DNA from: Pseudomaricurvus sp965662505
Lineage (GTDB): Bacteria > Pseudomonadota > Gammaproteobacteria > Pseudomonadales > Cellvibrionaceae
NCBI RefSeq assembly: GCF_965662505.1
Contig: NZ_CBFIHX010000002.1
Span: 1-64,000, forward strand
DNA length: 64,000 bases
Direction of reading: 5' to 3'
Below the pieces are notes generated by a model, which did not search any database, had not been told where the DNA came from, and worked only from the letters and a program-made list of their open reading frames with translations. The translations under genes and the position numbers were made by a program. Each line of letters begins with the position of its first letter. Within the stretch, counting starts at the first letter, position 1. Shown in pieces: positions 1-8,297 of this stretch.

Positions 1-220
1 GTTCGTTTCTGCGATCACTCAGAACAAGGCACAGGAGCATGTGGCGGACATGGTACTTCAGCTGGGTAAACGTTTTAATTTTCGGGTGGTTGCGGAAGGC
101 ATAGAAACTGAGGAGCAGCGTCAAATGCTATTACAAAAGGGGTGCGAATTGGGGCAAGGCTATCTTTTCGCCAAGCCGATGGGATTTGATGAGCTGCTGA
201 AATGGTTGAGACAAAACTGA
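1..220 (+). CDS. EAL-domain c-di-GMP phosphodiesterase, C-terminal fragment
   Basis: The reading frame is open from base 2 to a TGA at 218-220; the start lies outside the window. The visible 72 residues hold the end of an EAL domain, with the VVAEGIETEEQ segment (conserved Glu near the active site) and the QGYLFAKPM segment that closes the fold. EAL domains hydrolyse cyclic di-GMP to pGpG. The upstream domains (GGDEF, PAS or sensor) cannot be seen, so whether the protein is catalytic, bifunctional or degenerate is unknown. The histidine kinase gene follows 19 bases later on the same strand and may be cotranscribed. Confidence 0.85.
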   Translation, partial: FVSAITQNKAQEHVADMVLQLGKRFNFRVVAEGIETEEQRQMLLQKGCELGQGYLFAKPMGFDELLKWLRQN

Positions 221-239
221 TTGGCGCTGTTTTAGGGGA

Positions 240-2150
240 ATGGTTGTGTCCCAAAGTCTGAATCGAAACCTTCAGCTCCGTATGCTTTTCATCGGGTTTT
301 TAGTCCTTTGTTGCTCATTGCTGACGGGTTACTTTCTGTATAACAAGCTTTTTGAGGGCCGAATGCAGGGCATTTGGGATGCTCAGGAAAATAGGCGGGC
401 CGAAGTTTCTGAATTGATCCTTCGTGAGGTTGGCGATCTGGAGACGCTGTTGCGCTTGATCGCGACGGATGATGGGGTTGTAGAGGGGCTTCAGGCTGAG
501 CCTGTGCTTAATCAGGATCTTGTGGCCAGAACCTTTTCGCGTTTTGGCCAGACGGTCAAAAATTTTCTCCAAATTCGATGGATAGATGATTCGGGGATAG
601 AACGTGTTCGAGTAGATTTTTCAGGCCAAGAGGCCTATGTGGTACCAGATTTTGAGAGGCAGAATAAGAGTGGGCGTTATTATTTTATTGAGTCTCAAAA
701 AATTATGCCGCCTGATATATACATTTCTCCGATTGATTTGAATGTCGAAAATGGCAGCATTGTCACACCCTTTCAGCCCACTTTTCGATTAGCCCTTCAG
801 ACAGGGATTGCGGATTCACTGCCCAAGGGTGTGTTAATTGTTAATTATAATCTGGGTCCATTGTTGAAGCGGATTTCAGACAGGAATAACGATGTGACGG
901 CGAGTCAGGTTCTTAATCCCGAGGGATACTGGTTGTTGCACCCGCAAAAAAGTAAAGAGTGGGGGTGGGTTCTAGGCAACAGAAACACTTCATTGTTAAA
1001 GCAGAACCCGGATCTCTGGTTCTCTATGCAACACTCTGATTCGATTGTAGGAGAGCACTTTGATGGAGCTCTGACTAGCTATCGTCGATTGTTACTGAGT
1101 GGAGATCCCAGGCAGGATGGCAAGTTTTTTTACGTGATGACGCAAACTCCGGAATCCGTTATCGAAGAATATCGATGGTTGTCTCTTCAGCTTGCGGCCA
1201 TGGTTACGTTTTTACTGCTTATGGTTGGAGGTTATTGCGTTTGGTGGGATTACCGTACGCGGGTGAAAGTGGCCGGGTTGAATTTGAAATTGAGGGAAGA
1301 AAAAGATGAGTTAGCCAAGATAAACGCTGATCTTGACCGTTCGTTGGCAGAGCAACAAAGCCTGCAACATGATTTGGTGGAGAGTAAGCGGCTGGCTTCT
1401 TTGGGGATGACGGTGGCGGGCGTTGCGCATGAACTCAATACGCCAATTGGTGGGGCTCAGCTAGCGGTGTCGGGATTGCAAGAGAAGATCAATGACCTCA
1501 AGCAGGCTCTTAATGCGGGGCTTACTCGCAGTGCACTTGATGGGTATGTTGATTACTCTGAAGAGAGTGTGAAAATGTCGATGGCTAATCTTGAGCGGGC
1601 AAATGCTGTGGTTCACAGCTTCAAGCGCTTCTCGCTAGAAAGGACTCATGACGACATTGTTGAGTTTCCGTTGCTGCAGCTGGTGAAGGATCTCCAGCTT
1701 TCTTTGAAGCCTCGTTTGAAAAACAGCAATGTAACTCTGGTTGATCAAGTGAGTCCGCAGCTTAGGTTGAAAACCAATCCAGGTTTGTTGTCACAGGCAC
1801 TTGAAAACCTGATTGTTAACGCGTTATCCCACGGGTATAAGGCGGGGCAGGCAGGCACAATATGGGTGAAGGCAAATTTAACCGATAATGGGTATGCCGA
1901 AATTCACGTTCAAGATGACGGTGAGGGGATAGCCCCAGACATTAAAGAGCGGGAGTTTGATCCTTTTGTGACCACCGCGCGCGGTAAAGGTCACACTGGG
2001 CTGGGGCTGCATCTGGTGCATCAGTGGGTGACAAAGCATCTGGGTGGCTCAATACGTTGTGTTGACACTGCCGGTGCGGGAGCCCTGTTTATCATTCGAC
2101 TGCCTGTGACCTTGGCTGCGCCTGTGTCATCGTTAGAGCCGAGCTCGTGA
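240..2150 (+). CDS. Membrane sensor histidine kinase with large periplasmic sensor region
   Basis: About 636 residues. A first membrane segment (about residues 13-35) and a second (about 315-337) bracket a roughly 280-residue periplasmic region of the kind seen in Cache-type sensors; that subtype is inference. A coiled coil (about 345-385) leads to the H-box with the phospho-acceptor at His397 (VAHELNTPIG), then an ATPase domain with an N-box (ALENLIVNALSHG), a DDGEGI motif and the HTGLGLHLV G2 loop. The HELN H-box resembles the HPK4 class. No response regulator gene is adjacent, so the partner is unknown. The ATG at 240 sits directly against an AGGGGA; the GTG at 246 has better Shine-Dalgarno spacing and may be the true start. 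It converges on cysZ with only 15 bases between. Confidence 0.88.
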   Translation: MVVSQSLNRNLQLRMLFIGFLVLCCSLLTGYFLYNKLFEGRMQGIWDAQENRRAEVSELILREVGDLETLLRLIATDDGVVEGLQAEPVLNQDLVARTFSRFGQTVKNFLQIRWIDDSGIERVRVDFSGQEAYVVPDFERQNKSGRYYFIESQKIMPPDIYISPIDLNVENGSIVTPFQPTFRLALQTGIADSLPKGVLIVNYNLGPLLKRISDRNNDVTASQVLNPEGYWLLHPQKSKEWGWVLGNRNTSLLKQNPDLWFSMQHSDSIVGEHFDGALTSYRRLLLSGDPRQDGKFFYVMTQTPESVIEEYRWLSLQLAAMVTFLLLMVGGYCVWWDYRTRVKVAGLNLKLREEKDELAKINADLDRSLAEQQSLQHDLVESKRLASLGMTVAGVAHELNTPIGGAQLAVSGLQEKINDLKQALNAGLTRSALDGYVDYSEESVKMSMANLERANAVVHSFKRFSLERTHDDIVEFPLLQLVKDLQLSLKPRLKNSNVTLVDQVSPQLRLKTNPGLLSQALENLIVNALSHGYKAGQAGTIWVKANLTDNGYAEIHVQDDGEGIAPDIKEREFDPFVTTARGKGHTGLGLHLVHQWVTKHLGGSIRCVDTAGAGALFIIRLPVTLAAPVSSLEPSS

Positions 2151-2165
2151 GCGACAAGACGGGTG

Positions 2166-2921
2166 TTATCGTACAGCCGTTCCCGTCGCCTGAGCGTCCA
2201 GCTCATCAATCCAGAACAGTGTCCCACCCACGACAGCAATTGGCATGACAAAAATATTGGCCAGCGGGATCATTGTGCCCAGCATGACCAGTCCGCCGAG
2301 GCTAAAACTGGAATACTTGCGGCTCCAGAGACGGTTGCGGGTGTCAGAAAAAGTGAGTTGATTGTTGTCCGCGGGGTAGTCGACATACTGTATAGCCATA
2401 CTCCAGGCACCCCAGAGAAAACCGATCACTGGCACGATGACGTTGATCAGCGGAATGAACGACAACACAAACATCAGTATCAAAATCCCAAGCCCGCGAA
2501 GGATAAAATACCAGAGCTTCACCATTTCACGTCCGAGTGTACGGGGGATCATATGGCCGAGGGATTCCGGTTCAGGCCCTTTGCCACGCACCAGAATTTC
2601 GGTCTTCTCCGCCAATATGCCGTAAAAGGGCGCAGCGATGATGTTGGTGATCATGCTGAAACTGTAGCCGTACACCACCAGCACCAGTGCGGCGAAGATT
2701 ACCCATAAAATCCAGGCGAGAAAATCCAGCCAGCCCGGCAGACTGCCCAGTAGCCAGCTCATGGCAACGCCAAACTGTTCAATCAGCAGATAGGTGGCTG
2801 CGAAGAACAGCACCAGGTTGATCAGCAGTGGGACCAGAACAAACAACCTCAATTGCGGTGTGACAATCAATTGTGCAGCACGGGTCAGATACGTCATTCC
2901 ATTGATTGGGTGATTGGTCAT
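2166..2921 (-). CDS. cysZ: Sulfate transporter CysZ (EI24 family)
   Basis: A 251-residue polytopic inner-membrane protein. Hydrophobic segments lie near residues 25-48, 70-98, 140-165 and 200-225, with the family's conserved stretch around the second segment (YGYSFSMITNIIAAPFYG). CysZ imports sulfate for assimilatory cysteine synthesis in enterobacteria; the assignment here is from family resemblance. cysK lies far away (41-42 kb), so the sulfur genes are not clustered. The start is the ATG at 2919-2921; its Shine-Dalgarno is weak, and a second in-frame Met eight codons in is an alternative. Confidence 0.88.
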   Translation of the reverse strand: MTNHPINGMTYLTRAAQLIVTPQLRLFVLVPLLINLVLFFAATYLLIEQFGVAMSWLLGSLPGWLDFLAWILWVIFAALVLVVYGYSFSMITNIIAAPFYGILAEKTEILVRGKGPEPESLGHMIPRTLGREMVKLWYFILRGLGILILMFVLSFIPLINVIVPVIGFLWGAWSMAIQYVDYPADNNQLTFSDTRNRLWSRKYSSFSLGGLVMLGTMIPLANIFVMPIAVVGGTLFWIDELDAQATGTAVR

Positions 2922-3001
2922 AACATCGAGACTCGTTTTTGAGTGTTGAGTAGTGGTCAGTGTTTGTTGTTATGGGAGGGAGTGGCAGGTATGGGGGATA
3001 G

Positions 3002-3028
3002 CTGCCGGTAAGCAAGACTTACCGGCAG
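3002..3028. terminator. Strong 11-bp hairpin between the PA4642-like gene and cysZ
   Basis: CTGCCGGTAAG and CTTACCGGCAG form a perfect 11-bp inverted repeat around a CAAGA loop. It begins 8 bases beyond the stop of the minus-strand gene at 3036-3332. There is no T-tract on either side, so it is better read as an mRNA 3'-end stabiliser or weak terminator than as a classical intrinsic terminator. Confidence 0.5.
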
Positions 3029-3035
3029 GCGTTCA

Positions 3036-3332
3036 TTACTGACCGCCGGCCTTTTTTAAGACCTCTGCGTATTCGTCGCCCAGACGGTGTTCACTGACGA
3101 TCTGAAACAGGGTTTTACCTGCTTCGTTGGTCGCGTTAATGTCGCGGCCTCCTTCCTGGAAGAATTTCACGAAGGTTTCAAAATTGTCTACGTTCATACC
3201 GCGATAGGCTTTTTCCAGCATGTGAAAATCAGCGTTCATGTCGCCGTAGGGTTGAATCTCCAGGAAGGTTTTGATGCGCTCGTCATCGAACACTTCGCCG
3301 AGAACTTTTTGTTTGTCTTTTTTCAGTGACAT
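3036..3332 (-). CDS. PA4642-family conserved small protein
   Basis: A 98-residue acidic cytoplasmic protein without signal peptide or membrane segment. It resembles the PA4642-type family of Pseudomonas and relatives: an N-terminal Lys-rich start, then an FLEIQPYGDMNADFH-like block, then an ankyrin-like helical stretch (GGRDINATNEAGKTLF). No function is known to me. It follows gatB on the same strand with a 59-base gap and may be the last gene of the gatCAB transcript. The family name is from memory of protein resemblance; the existence of the gene is well supported by codon structure and position. Confidence 0.75.
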   Translation of the reverse strand: MSLKKDKQKVLGEVFDDERIKTFLEIQPYGDMNADFHMLEKAYRGMNVDNFETFVKFFQEGGRDINATNEAGKTLFQIVSEHRLGDEYAEVLKKAGGQ

Positions 3333-3391
3333 GGGAGTTACCTTTCAATCGTAAGTCTACATTGTTCGTGTGCTGCTGTGCCTGACAGGCC

Positions 3392-4858
3392 TTACAGCAT
3401 GGAATTCAGTTTTTTCGCCAGAATCTGATTCACCATTCCGGGGTTTGCCTGCCCCTTGGTGGCTTTCATGATAGGGCCCATAAATCCGCCCATCTTCTTC
3501 TTGCGTTTGTCCGGTTCAGACGACAACCAGTCTTCCAGCATGGCCTGATTGGCTGCGATCACATCGTCGACGATCTTTTCAAGTTCGCCAGTATCTGACA
3601 TTTGTTTCAGGCCTTTGGCTTCGATAATGGTGTCGGCATCGCCTTCACCCAGCCACATGGCTTCGAAAACCTGCTTGGCGATTTTATTGGAAATGGTGTT
3701 GTCTTTGATGCGGGCAATCAGTCCGGCCAGCATGTCGGTATTGACAGGGCTGCTGGTGATGTCTTTTTCTTCCGCATTCAGGTGTGCAGACACTTCGCCC
3801 ATCACCCAGTTCGCCGCCAATTTAGCATCGCCACACTTTTCAGCTGTGCTTTCGAAAAAGTGTGCCGTGGCAGAGTCTGCAGCGAGAATGCCGGCGTCGT
3901 AGTCGGATAGTTTGTGCTGATCCACAAAACGCTGCTGACGTGCGTCGGGCAGTTCTGGCAGGGATTGACGAGCCGCATCTATAAAGTCGTCGTCGATTTC
4001 GATGGGCAGCAGATCCGGGCAGGGGAAGTAGCGGTAATCGTTGGCTTCTTCTTTACTGCGCATGGAACGCGCGACCTTGGTGTCACCGTTGTACAGGCGG
4101 GTCTCCTGAATGACAGTGCCGCCATCTTCAATCAGATCGATCTGACGTTCGACTTCCAGCGCGATACAGTCTTCCATGAACTTAAACGAGTTCAGGTTTT
4201 TGGTTTCGGTTCGGGTGCCTAACTCTTCGGTACCTTTCGGGCGCACAGAAATGTTGACGTCGAAACGCATCGACCCCTGAGACATCTGACCGTCACAGAT
4301 GCCGATGGAAGTCACAATCGAGTGCAATTTTCGGGCAAAGGCCACGGCTTCTTCGGCGTTGCGCATGTCGGGTTCGGAGACGATTTCAATCAGCGGTGTG
4401 CCGGCGCGATTCAGATCGATGCCTGACATGCCGTGCCCCATTCCGCCAAAATCACCTTCGTGAAGCGATTTGCCGGCATCTTCTTCCAGGTGTGCATGGT
4501 GTATGCGGATTGACTTGGTGCTGCCGTCTTCCAGTTGAATTTCCACATGGCCGGGGCCAACAATCGGGCTTTCCAGCTGGGTGGTCTGGTAGCCTTTGGG
4601 CAGATCCGGGTAGAAGTAGTTTTTGCGTTCAAATACGGAACGCTTGCCGATCTCGGCGTCAATCGCCAGACCGAACATAACGGCGTAGCGAAACGCCTGC
4701 TCGTTGGGGACGGGCAGTGTGCCGGGCATGGCCAGGTCAATGGCGCAGGCCTGTGTGTTGGGCTCCGCGCCGAAAGCGGTGCTGGCGCCGGAGAAAATCT
4801 TGGTCGTCGTGGCCAGTTGCACGTGCACTTCCAGGCCAATAACTGTTTCCCATTCCAT
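3392..4858 (-). CDS. gatB: Asp-tRNA(Asn)/Glu-tRNA(Gln) amidotransferase subunit B
   Basis: 488 residues, the normal GatB length. The N-terminus (WETVIGLEVHVQL) is the family signature; the catalytic cradle domain is followed by the C-terminal helical/YqeY-like tail (about 330-488) that holds tRNA, including the KKKMGGFMGPIMKAT block. GatB activates the side-chain carboxyl of misacylated Glu-tRNA(Gln) or Asp-tRNA(Asn) and works with GatA and GatC. It is third in gatC-gatA-gatB order, with a 70-base gap after gatA. Presence of GatCAB suggests that Asn-tRNA and/or Gln-tRNA is made by the indirect route in this organism. Confidence 0.97.
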   Translation of the reverse strand: MEWETVIGLEVHVQLATTTKIFSGASTAFGAEPNTQACAIDLAMPGTLPVPNEQAFRYAVMFGLAIDAEIGKRSVFERKNYFYPDLPKGYQTTQLESPIVGPGHVEIQLEDGSTKSIRIHHAHLEEDAGKSLHEGDFGGMGHGMSGIDLNRAGTPLIEIVSEPDMRNAEEAVAFARKLHSIVTSIGICDGQMSQGSMRFDVNISVRPKGTEELGTRTETKNLNSFKFMEDCIALEVERQIDLIEDGGTVIQETRLYNGDTKVARSMRSKEEANDYRYFPCPDLLPIEIDDDFIDAARQSLPELPDARQQRFVDQHKLSDYDAGILAADSATAHFFESTAEKCGDAKLAANWVMGEVSAHLNAEEKDITSSPVNTDMLAGLIARIKDNTISNKIAKQVFEAMWLGEGDADTIIEAKGLKQMSDTGELEKIVDDVIAANQAMLEDWLSSEPDKRKKKMGGFMGPIMKATKGQANPGMVNQILAKKLNSML

Positions 4859-4928
4859 AATGTGATGCTCTTATGTGTAATCGTCAGCGGCAGGGTTCGT
4901 CACAATGGGACGCACCCTGAGGCCGAAT

Positions 4929-6383
4929 TCAATCAATATCCGGTGCGGTTTGTTGGTGGTGATCCGTTACCTGCTGGAACTGGTGGGCGGCGTTTAACAG
5001 CTTGCCCTCAGCAAAGAAATTGCCGATCAATTGCAGTCCCACAGGTTTGTTGTCGACCAGGCCGCAGGGAATTGATACGCCGGGCAAGCCCGCCAGGTTA
5101 GTGGCGATGGTGTAGATGTCTTCCAGGTACATGGCGACGGGATCGCTGCTCTTGGCGCCGAATTCAAACGCCGGAGACGTTGCAGTGGGCCCCAGAATCA
5201 CATCCACATCATTAAAGGCGTCCACAAAATCCTGTTTGATCAGGCGGCGAACCTGTTGGGCCTTGCGATAGTAAGCGTCGTAATAACCCGCAGACAGCGC
5301 GTAGGAACCTACCAGGATGCGTCGTTTCACTTCCTCACCAAAACCTTCACCGCGGGAGCGCTTATAGAGGTCGTTCAGGTCTTTTGGATCTTCACAGCGA
5401 TAGCCGTAGCGAACGCCGTCGAAGCGAGACAGGTTGGCGGAGCATTCCGCCGGAGCGATGACGTAGTAGGCCGGCACAGAAAGATCCGTGTGTGGCAGGC
5501 TGATTTCCTTGATTTCGGCACCCAGCTTTTCAAACTCCTTGATGGCCGCCTGAACGCGTTCGCCGGTTTGCGGATCGAGACCTTCGCCAAAGTACTCTTT
5601 GGGTACGCCGATGCGCAGGCCTTGCAGGCTGTCATTCAGGTTGGCGGTGTAATCTTCCAGAGGCTGATCCACACAAGTGGAATCCTTGGCGTCAAAGCTG
5701 GCCATGGTGTTCAGCATGATGGCGGCGTCTTCGGCGGTGCGGGTCAGAGGACCGCCCTGATCCAGACTGGAGGCAAAGGCGATCATGCCCCAGCGGGAAA
5801 CCCGGCCATAGGTGGGCTTCAGGCCTGTCAGGCCACACAGACTGGCTGGCTGGCGGATGGAGCCGCCGGTATCCGTGGCGGTGGACGCTGGAGCCAGATG
5901 CGCGGCGACCGCCGCTGCAGATCCGCCAGAGGAACCGCCGGGCACACAATTGGTGTTCCAGGGGTTTTTCACCGGCCCGTAAAAGCTGCTTTCGTTGGAG
6001 GAGCCCATGGCGAACTCGTCCATGTTGACCTTACCCAGCATCACGGCACCGGCGTTGCGGTAGTTTTCGACCACAGTGGCGTCGTAGGGCGGGATAAAGT
6101 TATCCAGCATTTTGGAGCCACAGCTGGTGCGAATGCCATTGGTGCAGAAGATGTCTTTGTGGGCAATGGGGACGCCACACAGCGCCGGGGCATCGCCCAG
6201 AGCCAAGCGCTCATCGGCGGCCTTGGCCTGTGCCATGGCGATGTCTTCAGTGACGGTAATAAAGCTGTTGTAGCGGCTGTCCAGACGGGCGATGCGATCC
6301 AGATAATGGCGCGTCAGCTCGACACTGGAAAAATCCTTGTTGCGCAAGCCCTTGATCAGCTCGGCAATGGTCAAATTGTGCAT
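4929..6383 (-). CDS. gatA: Asp-tRNA(Asn)/Glu-tRNA(Gln) amidotransferase subunit A
   Basis: 484 residues, full length for the amidase-signature family. The Ser-cisSer-Lys triad is visible: the Lys in the PIAHKDIF region (about residue 74-79), and the two serines in the GGSSGGSAAAVAAHLAP block (about 147-165). GatA releases ammonia from glutamine and channels it to GatB. It sits between gatC (56-base gap) and gatB (70-base gap) on the same strand, consistent with a gatCAB operon. Confidence 0.97.
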   Translation of the reverse strand: MHNLTIAELIKGLRNKDFSSVELTRHYLDRIARLDSRYNSFITVTEDIAMAQAKAADERLALGDAPALCGVPIAHKDIFCTNGIRTSCGSKMLDNFIPPYDATVVENYRNAGAVMLGKVNMDEFAMGSSNESSFYGPVKNPWNTNCVPGGSSGGSAAAVAAHLAPASTATDTGGSIRQPASLCGLTGLKPTYGRVSRWGMIAFASSLDQGGPLTRTAEDAAIMLNTMASFDAKDSTCVDQPLEDYTANLNDSLQGLRIGVPKEYFGEGLDPQTGERVQAAIKEFEKLGAEIKEISLPHTDLSVPAYYVIAPAECSANLSRFDGVRYGYRCEDPKDLNDLYKRSRGEGFGEEVKRRILVGSYALSAGYYDAYYRKAQQVRRLIKQDFVDAFNDVDVILGPTATSPAFEFGAKSSDPVAMYLEDIYTIATNLAGLPGVSIPCGLVDNKPVGLQLIGNFFAEGKLLNAAHQFQQVTDHHQQTAPDID

Positions 6384-6439
6384 GGGGGTGTCCTGGGTGT
6401 TTTAAGTCGTTTGGCCTGAGAGTTATCGGTAGCAGAGTG

Positions 6440-6721
6440 TTAATCGATAACTTTGGGCACCAGATACAGTCCTTGCTCTGCCGCAGGGGCCAAAGCCTGA
6501 AAATCTTCCCGTCGGTTGCTTTCGGTTACCACGTCGGCTCTCAGGCGCTGGGTGGCGTCCAGGGGGTGAGCCATGGGGGCAATGCCGTCGGTGTCGGCGG
6601 CCTGAAGCTGGTCAACCAGGGTCAGTACGTCCGTTATGCTTTTGGCGACCTCATCGACAGTTGAATCTGCAATCTCGATGCGCGCCAGTTCAGCCAGCTT
6701 TGCAATGTCTGAACGATCCAC
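6440..6721 (-). CDS. gatC: Asp-tRNA(Asn)/Glu-tRNA(Gln) amidotransferase subunit C
   Basis: 93 residues, the expected size. It starts with GTG at 6719-6721 preceded by GGAGAT. GatC wraps around the GatA-GatB interface and stabilises the complex; the helical N-terminus (IAKLAELARIEI) and the APMAHPLDATQRLRAD stretch are typical. It is the first gene of the operon and is divergent from mreB, so the promoter should lie within the 465-base gap upstream. Confidence 0.94.
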   Translation of the reverse strand: MDRSDIAKLAELARIEIADSTVDEVAKSITDVLTLVDQLQAADTDGIAPMAHPLDATQRLRADVVTESNRREDFQALAPAAEQGLYLVPKVID

Positions 6722-7186
6722 TTGTATCTCCGAAAATTAAGGGCTTGTACCCGGCCAGAGAGTAGGCATTTTAGAGCCTGTTCTCCTCATGAAAGGGGTA
6801 TTCAGCGGGCTTTTGTGAATAAGGGCGCTAAAGTTACCATATTTGCGCCTTGCTCTAAATCCCTGCCGTTGATAGAGTTCGTTCATTTAAGGGTCTCTGT
6901 CGCGTTTTTCCCATAATATGTTCCATCTGCCGCCGTCATTCGGGCCGTTTTGCGCTCTGTTGGTTGATAGGCGGTACGTATAAGGGGGAACTAACGCGAT
7001 GTACCGGAGTCTATTACCGCTGATTTCTAACGTGTGAGTACGTGCTATTCCTGCTAACGTTATGAGGTGAGTATGCGCTGCGTTCTTGTGAGTTTGAGAG
7101 CAGTGGCGCTGGCAGACGCCGGGCGTATGCAGAGTCTCTGTGAACCCTCCATTAGAAAGACCACTAAATAAGGTTTAACCAAGTAC
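6722..7186. other. Divergent promoter region between gatC and mreB
   Basis: 465 bases with no credible gene on either strand. It must contain the outward promoters for gatCAB (minus) and mreBCD (plus). AT-rich stretches with TATAAT-like cores occur near 6913-6920 and TATAAG near 6979-6984, but I cannot assign a -35 with confidence. The mreB leader is long (possibly more than 150 bases), which is common for mreB. Confidence 0.5.
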
Positions 7187-8221
7187 ATGTTAAAACGCCT
7201 GCGCGGAGTTTTCTCCAACGACCTTTCCATCGATCTGGGAACAGCCAATACTCTAATTTACGTCCGCGAACGTGGGATCGTGCTTGATGAGCCTTCTGTT
7301 GTGGCGATTCGCCAGCACAACGGCCAAAAAATCGTTGAGGCCGTCGGGGTCGAAGCCAAGCGCATGCTGGGGCGTACGCCCGGTAATATCACCGCTATTC
7401 GTCCATTGAAAGATGGCGTGATTGCCGACTTTCAGGTCACTGAGAAGATGCTGCAGCACTTTATTAAGAAAGTGCACGAAAACAGCTGGTTTCAGCCGAG
7501 CCCGCGCGTACTGGTCTGTGTGCCGTGCCTGTCTACTGAAGTTGAAAAGCGCGCCATTCGTGAGTCAGCTCTGGGCGCCGGTGCCCGTGAAGTGCGCCTG
7601 ATCGAAGAACCAATGGCCGCCGCTATAGGTGCTGGTCTGAGAGTGGAAGAGGCAACAGGCTCCATGGTGGTGGATATCGGTGGTGGTACCACTGAAATTG
7701 CCATTATTTCCCTGAATGGTGTGGTCTACTCCGATTCTGTCCGCATTGGTGGTGATCGCTTTGATGAGGCGATTGTGAACTACGTGCGTCGCAATTACGG
7801 CAGTGTGATCGGCGATGCCACGGCAGAGCGCATCAAACAGGAAATTGGCTGTGCTTACGCCGGCAGTGAATTGCGTGAAATCGATGTGCGCGGCCGCAAC
7901 CTGGCTGAGGGTGTACCGCGCAGCTTTACCCTAAACAGCGATGAGATTCTGGAAGCTCTGCAGGAAACACTGGCGGGTATCGTCCAGTCTGTGAAAAGCG
8001 CTCTGGAGCAGTCTCCGCCGGAATTGGCGTCTGATATCGCCGAAAGTGGTATTGTGTTGACTGGCGGCGGAGCCTTGTTGCGCGATATCGATCGTCTGCT
8101 GACCGAAGAAACCGGACTGCCGGTTATTGTGGCGGAAGATCCTCTTACTTGTGTGGCTCGCGGTGGTGGCCGTGCAATGGAGTTGATGGACAGCCGCAGC
8201 ATCGACCTGCTGTCCAGCTGA
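7187..8221 (+). CDS. mreB: Rod shape-determining protein MreB (bacterial actin)
   Basis: 344 residues, the usual MreB length. The actin-fold nucleotide motifs are present: phosphate-1 (DLGTANTLIYV, about residues 12-22), phosphate-2 (VVDIGGGTTEIAI, about 161-173) and the adenosine loop (VLTGGGALLRDID, about 287-299). MreB forms membrane-associated filaments that guide peptidoglycan synthesis along the cell cylinder, so the organism should be rod-shaped. It is first in mreBCD with mreC 73 bases downstream. The Shine-Dalgarno is weak (AAGG about 14 bases before the ATG). Confidence 0.98.
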   Translation: MLKRLRGVFSNDLSIDLGTANTLIYVRERGIVLDEPSVVAIRQHNGQKIVEAVGVEAKRMLGRTPGNITAIRPLKDGVIADFQVTEKMLQHFIKKVHENSWFQPSPRVLVCVPCLSTEVEKRAIRESALGAGAREVRLIEEPMAAAIGAGLRVEEATGSMVVDIGGGTTEIAIISLNGVVYSDSVRIGGDRFDEAIVNYVRRNYGSVIGDATAERIKQEIGCAYAGSELREIDVRGRNLAEGVPRSFTLNSDEILEALQETLAGIVQSVKSALEQSPPELASDIAESGIVLTGGGALLRDIDRLLTEETGLPVIVAEDPLTCVARGGGRAMELMDSRSIDLLSS

Positions 8222-8281
8222 TCTAATTTCACTCATTCAATCAGTAATCTGCAGGTGAATCATAACCTGCAGCGACTGAGC

Positions 8282-8297
8282 AGGAGCGAGCACCATC
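8282..8297 (+). promoter_or_regulatory. Ribosome binding site plus ATC start codon of mreC
   Basis: AGGAG at 8282-8286, an 8-base spacer, then ATC at 8295-8297. No ATG, GTG or TTG exists in this frame between the upstream TGA (8277-8279) and the GTG at 8337. The position of the Shine-Dalgarno and the conserved protein N-terminus both point to ATC. AUU/AUC starts are known from infC in other bacteria, where initiation depends on IF3 level; whether mreC here behaves alike is inference. Confidence 0.7.

Noticed and set aside
2163..2708. 181-codon plus-strand frame opposite cysZ
   Set aside because: Antisense shadow of cysZ; residue composition (His/Gln-rich) is that of a reverse-frame artefact.
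5256..6419. 387-codon plus-strand frame opposite gatA
   Set aside because: Shadow frame; gatA is certain and the opposite product matches nothing.
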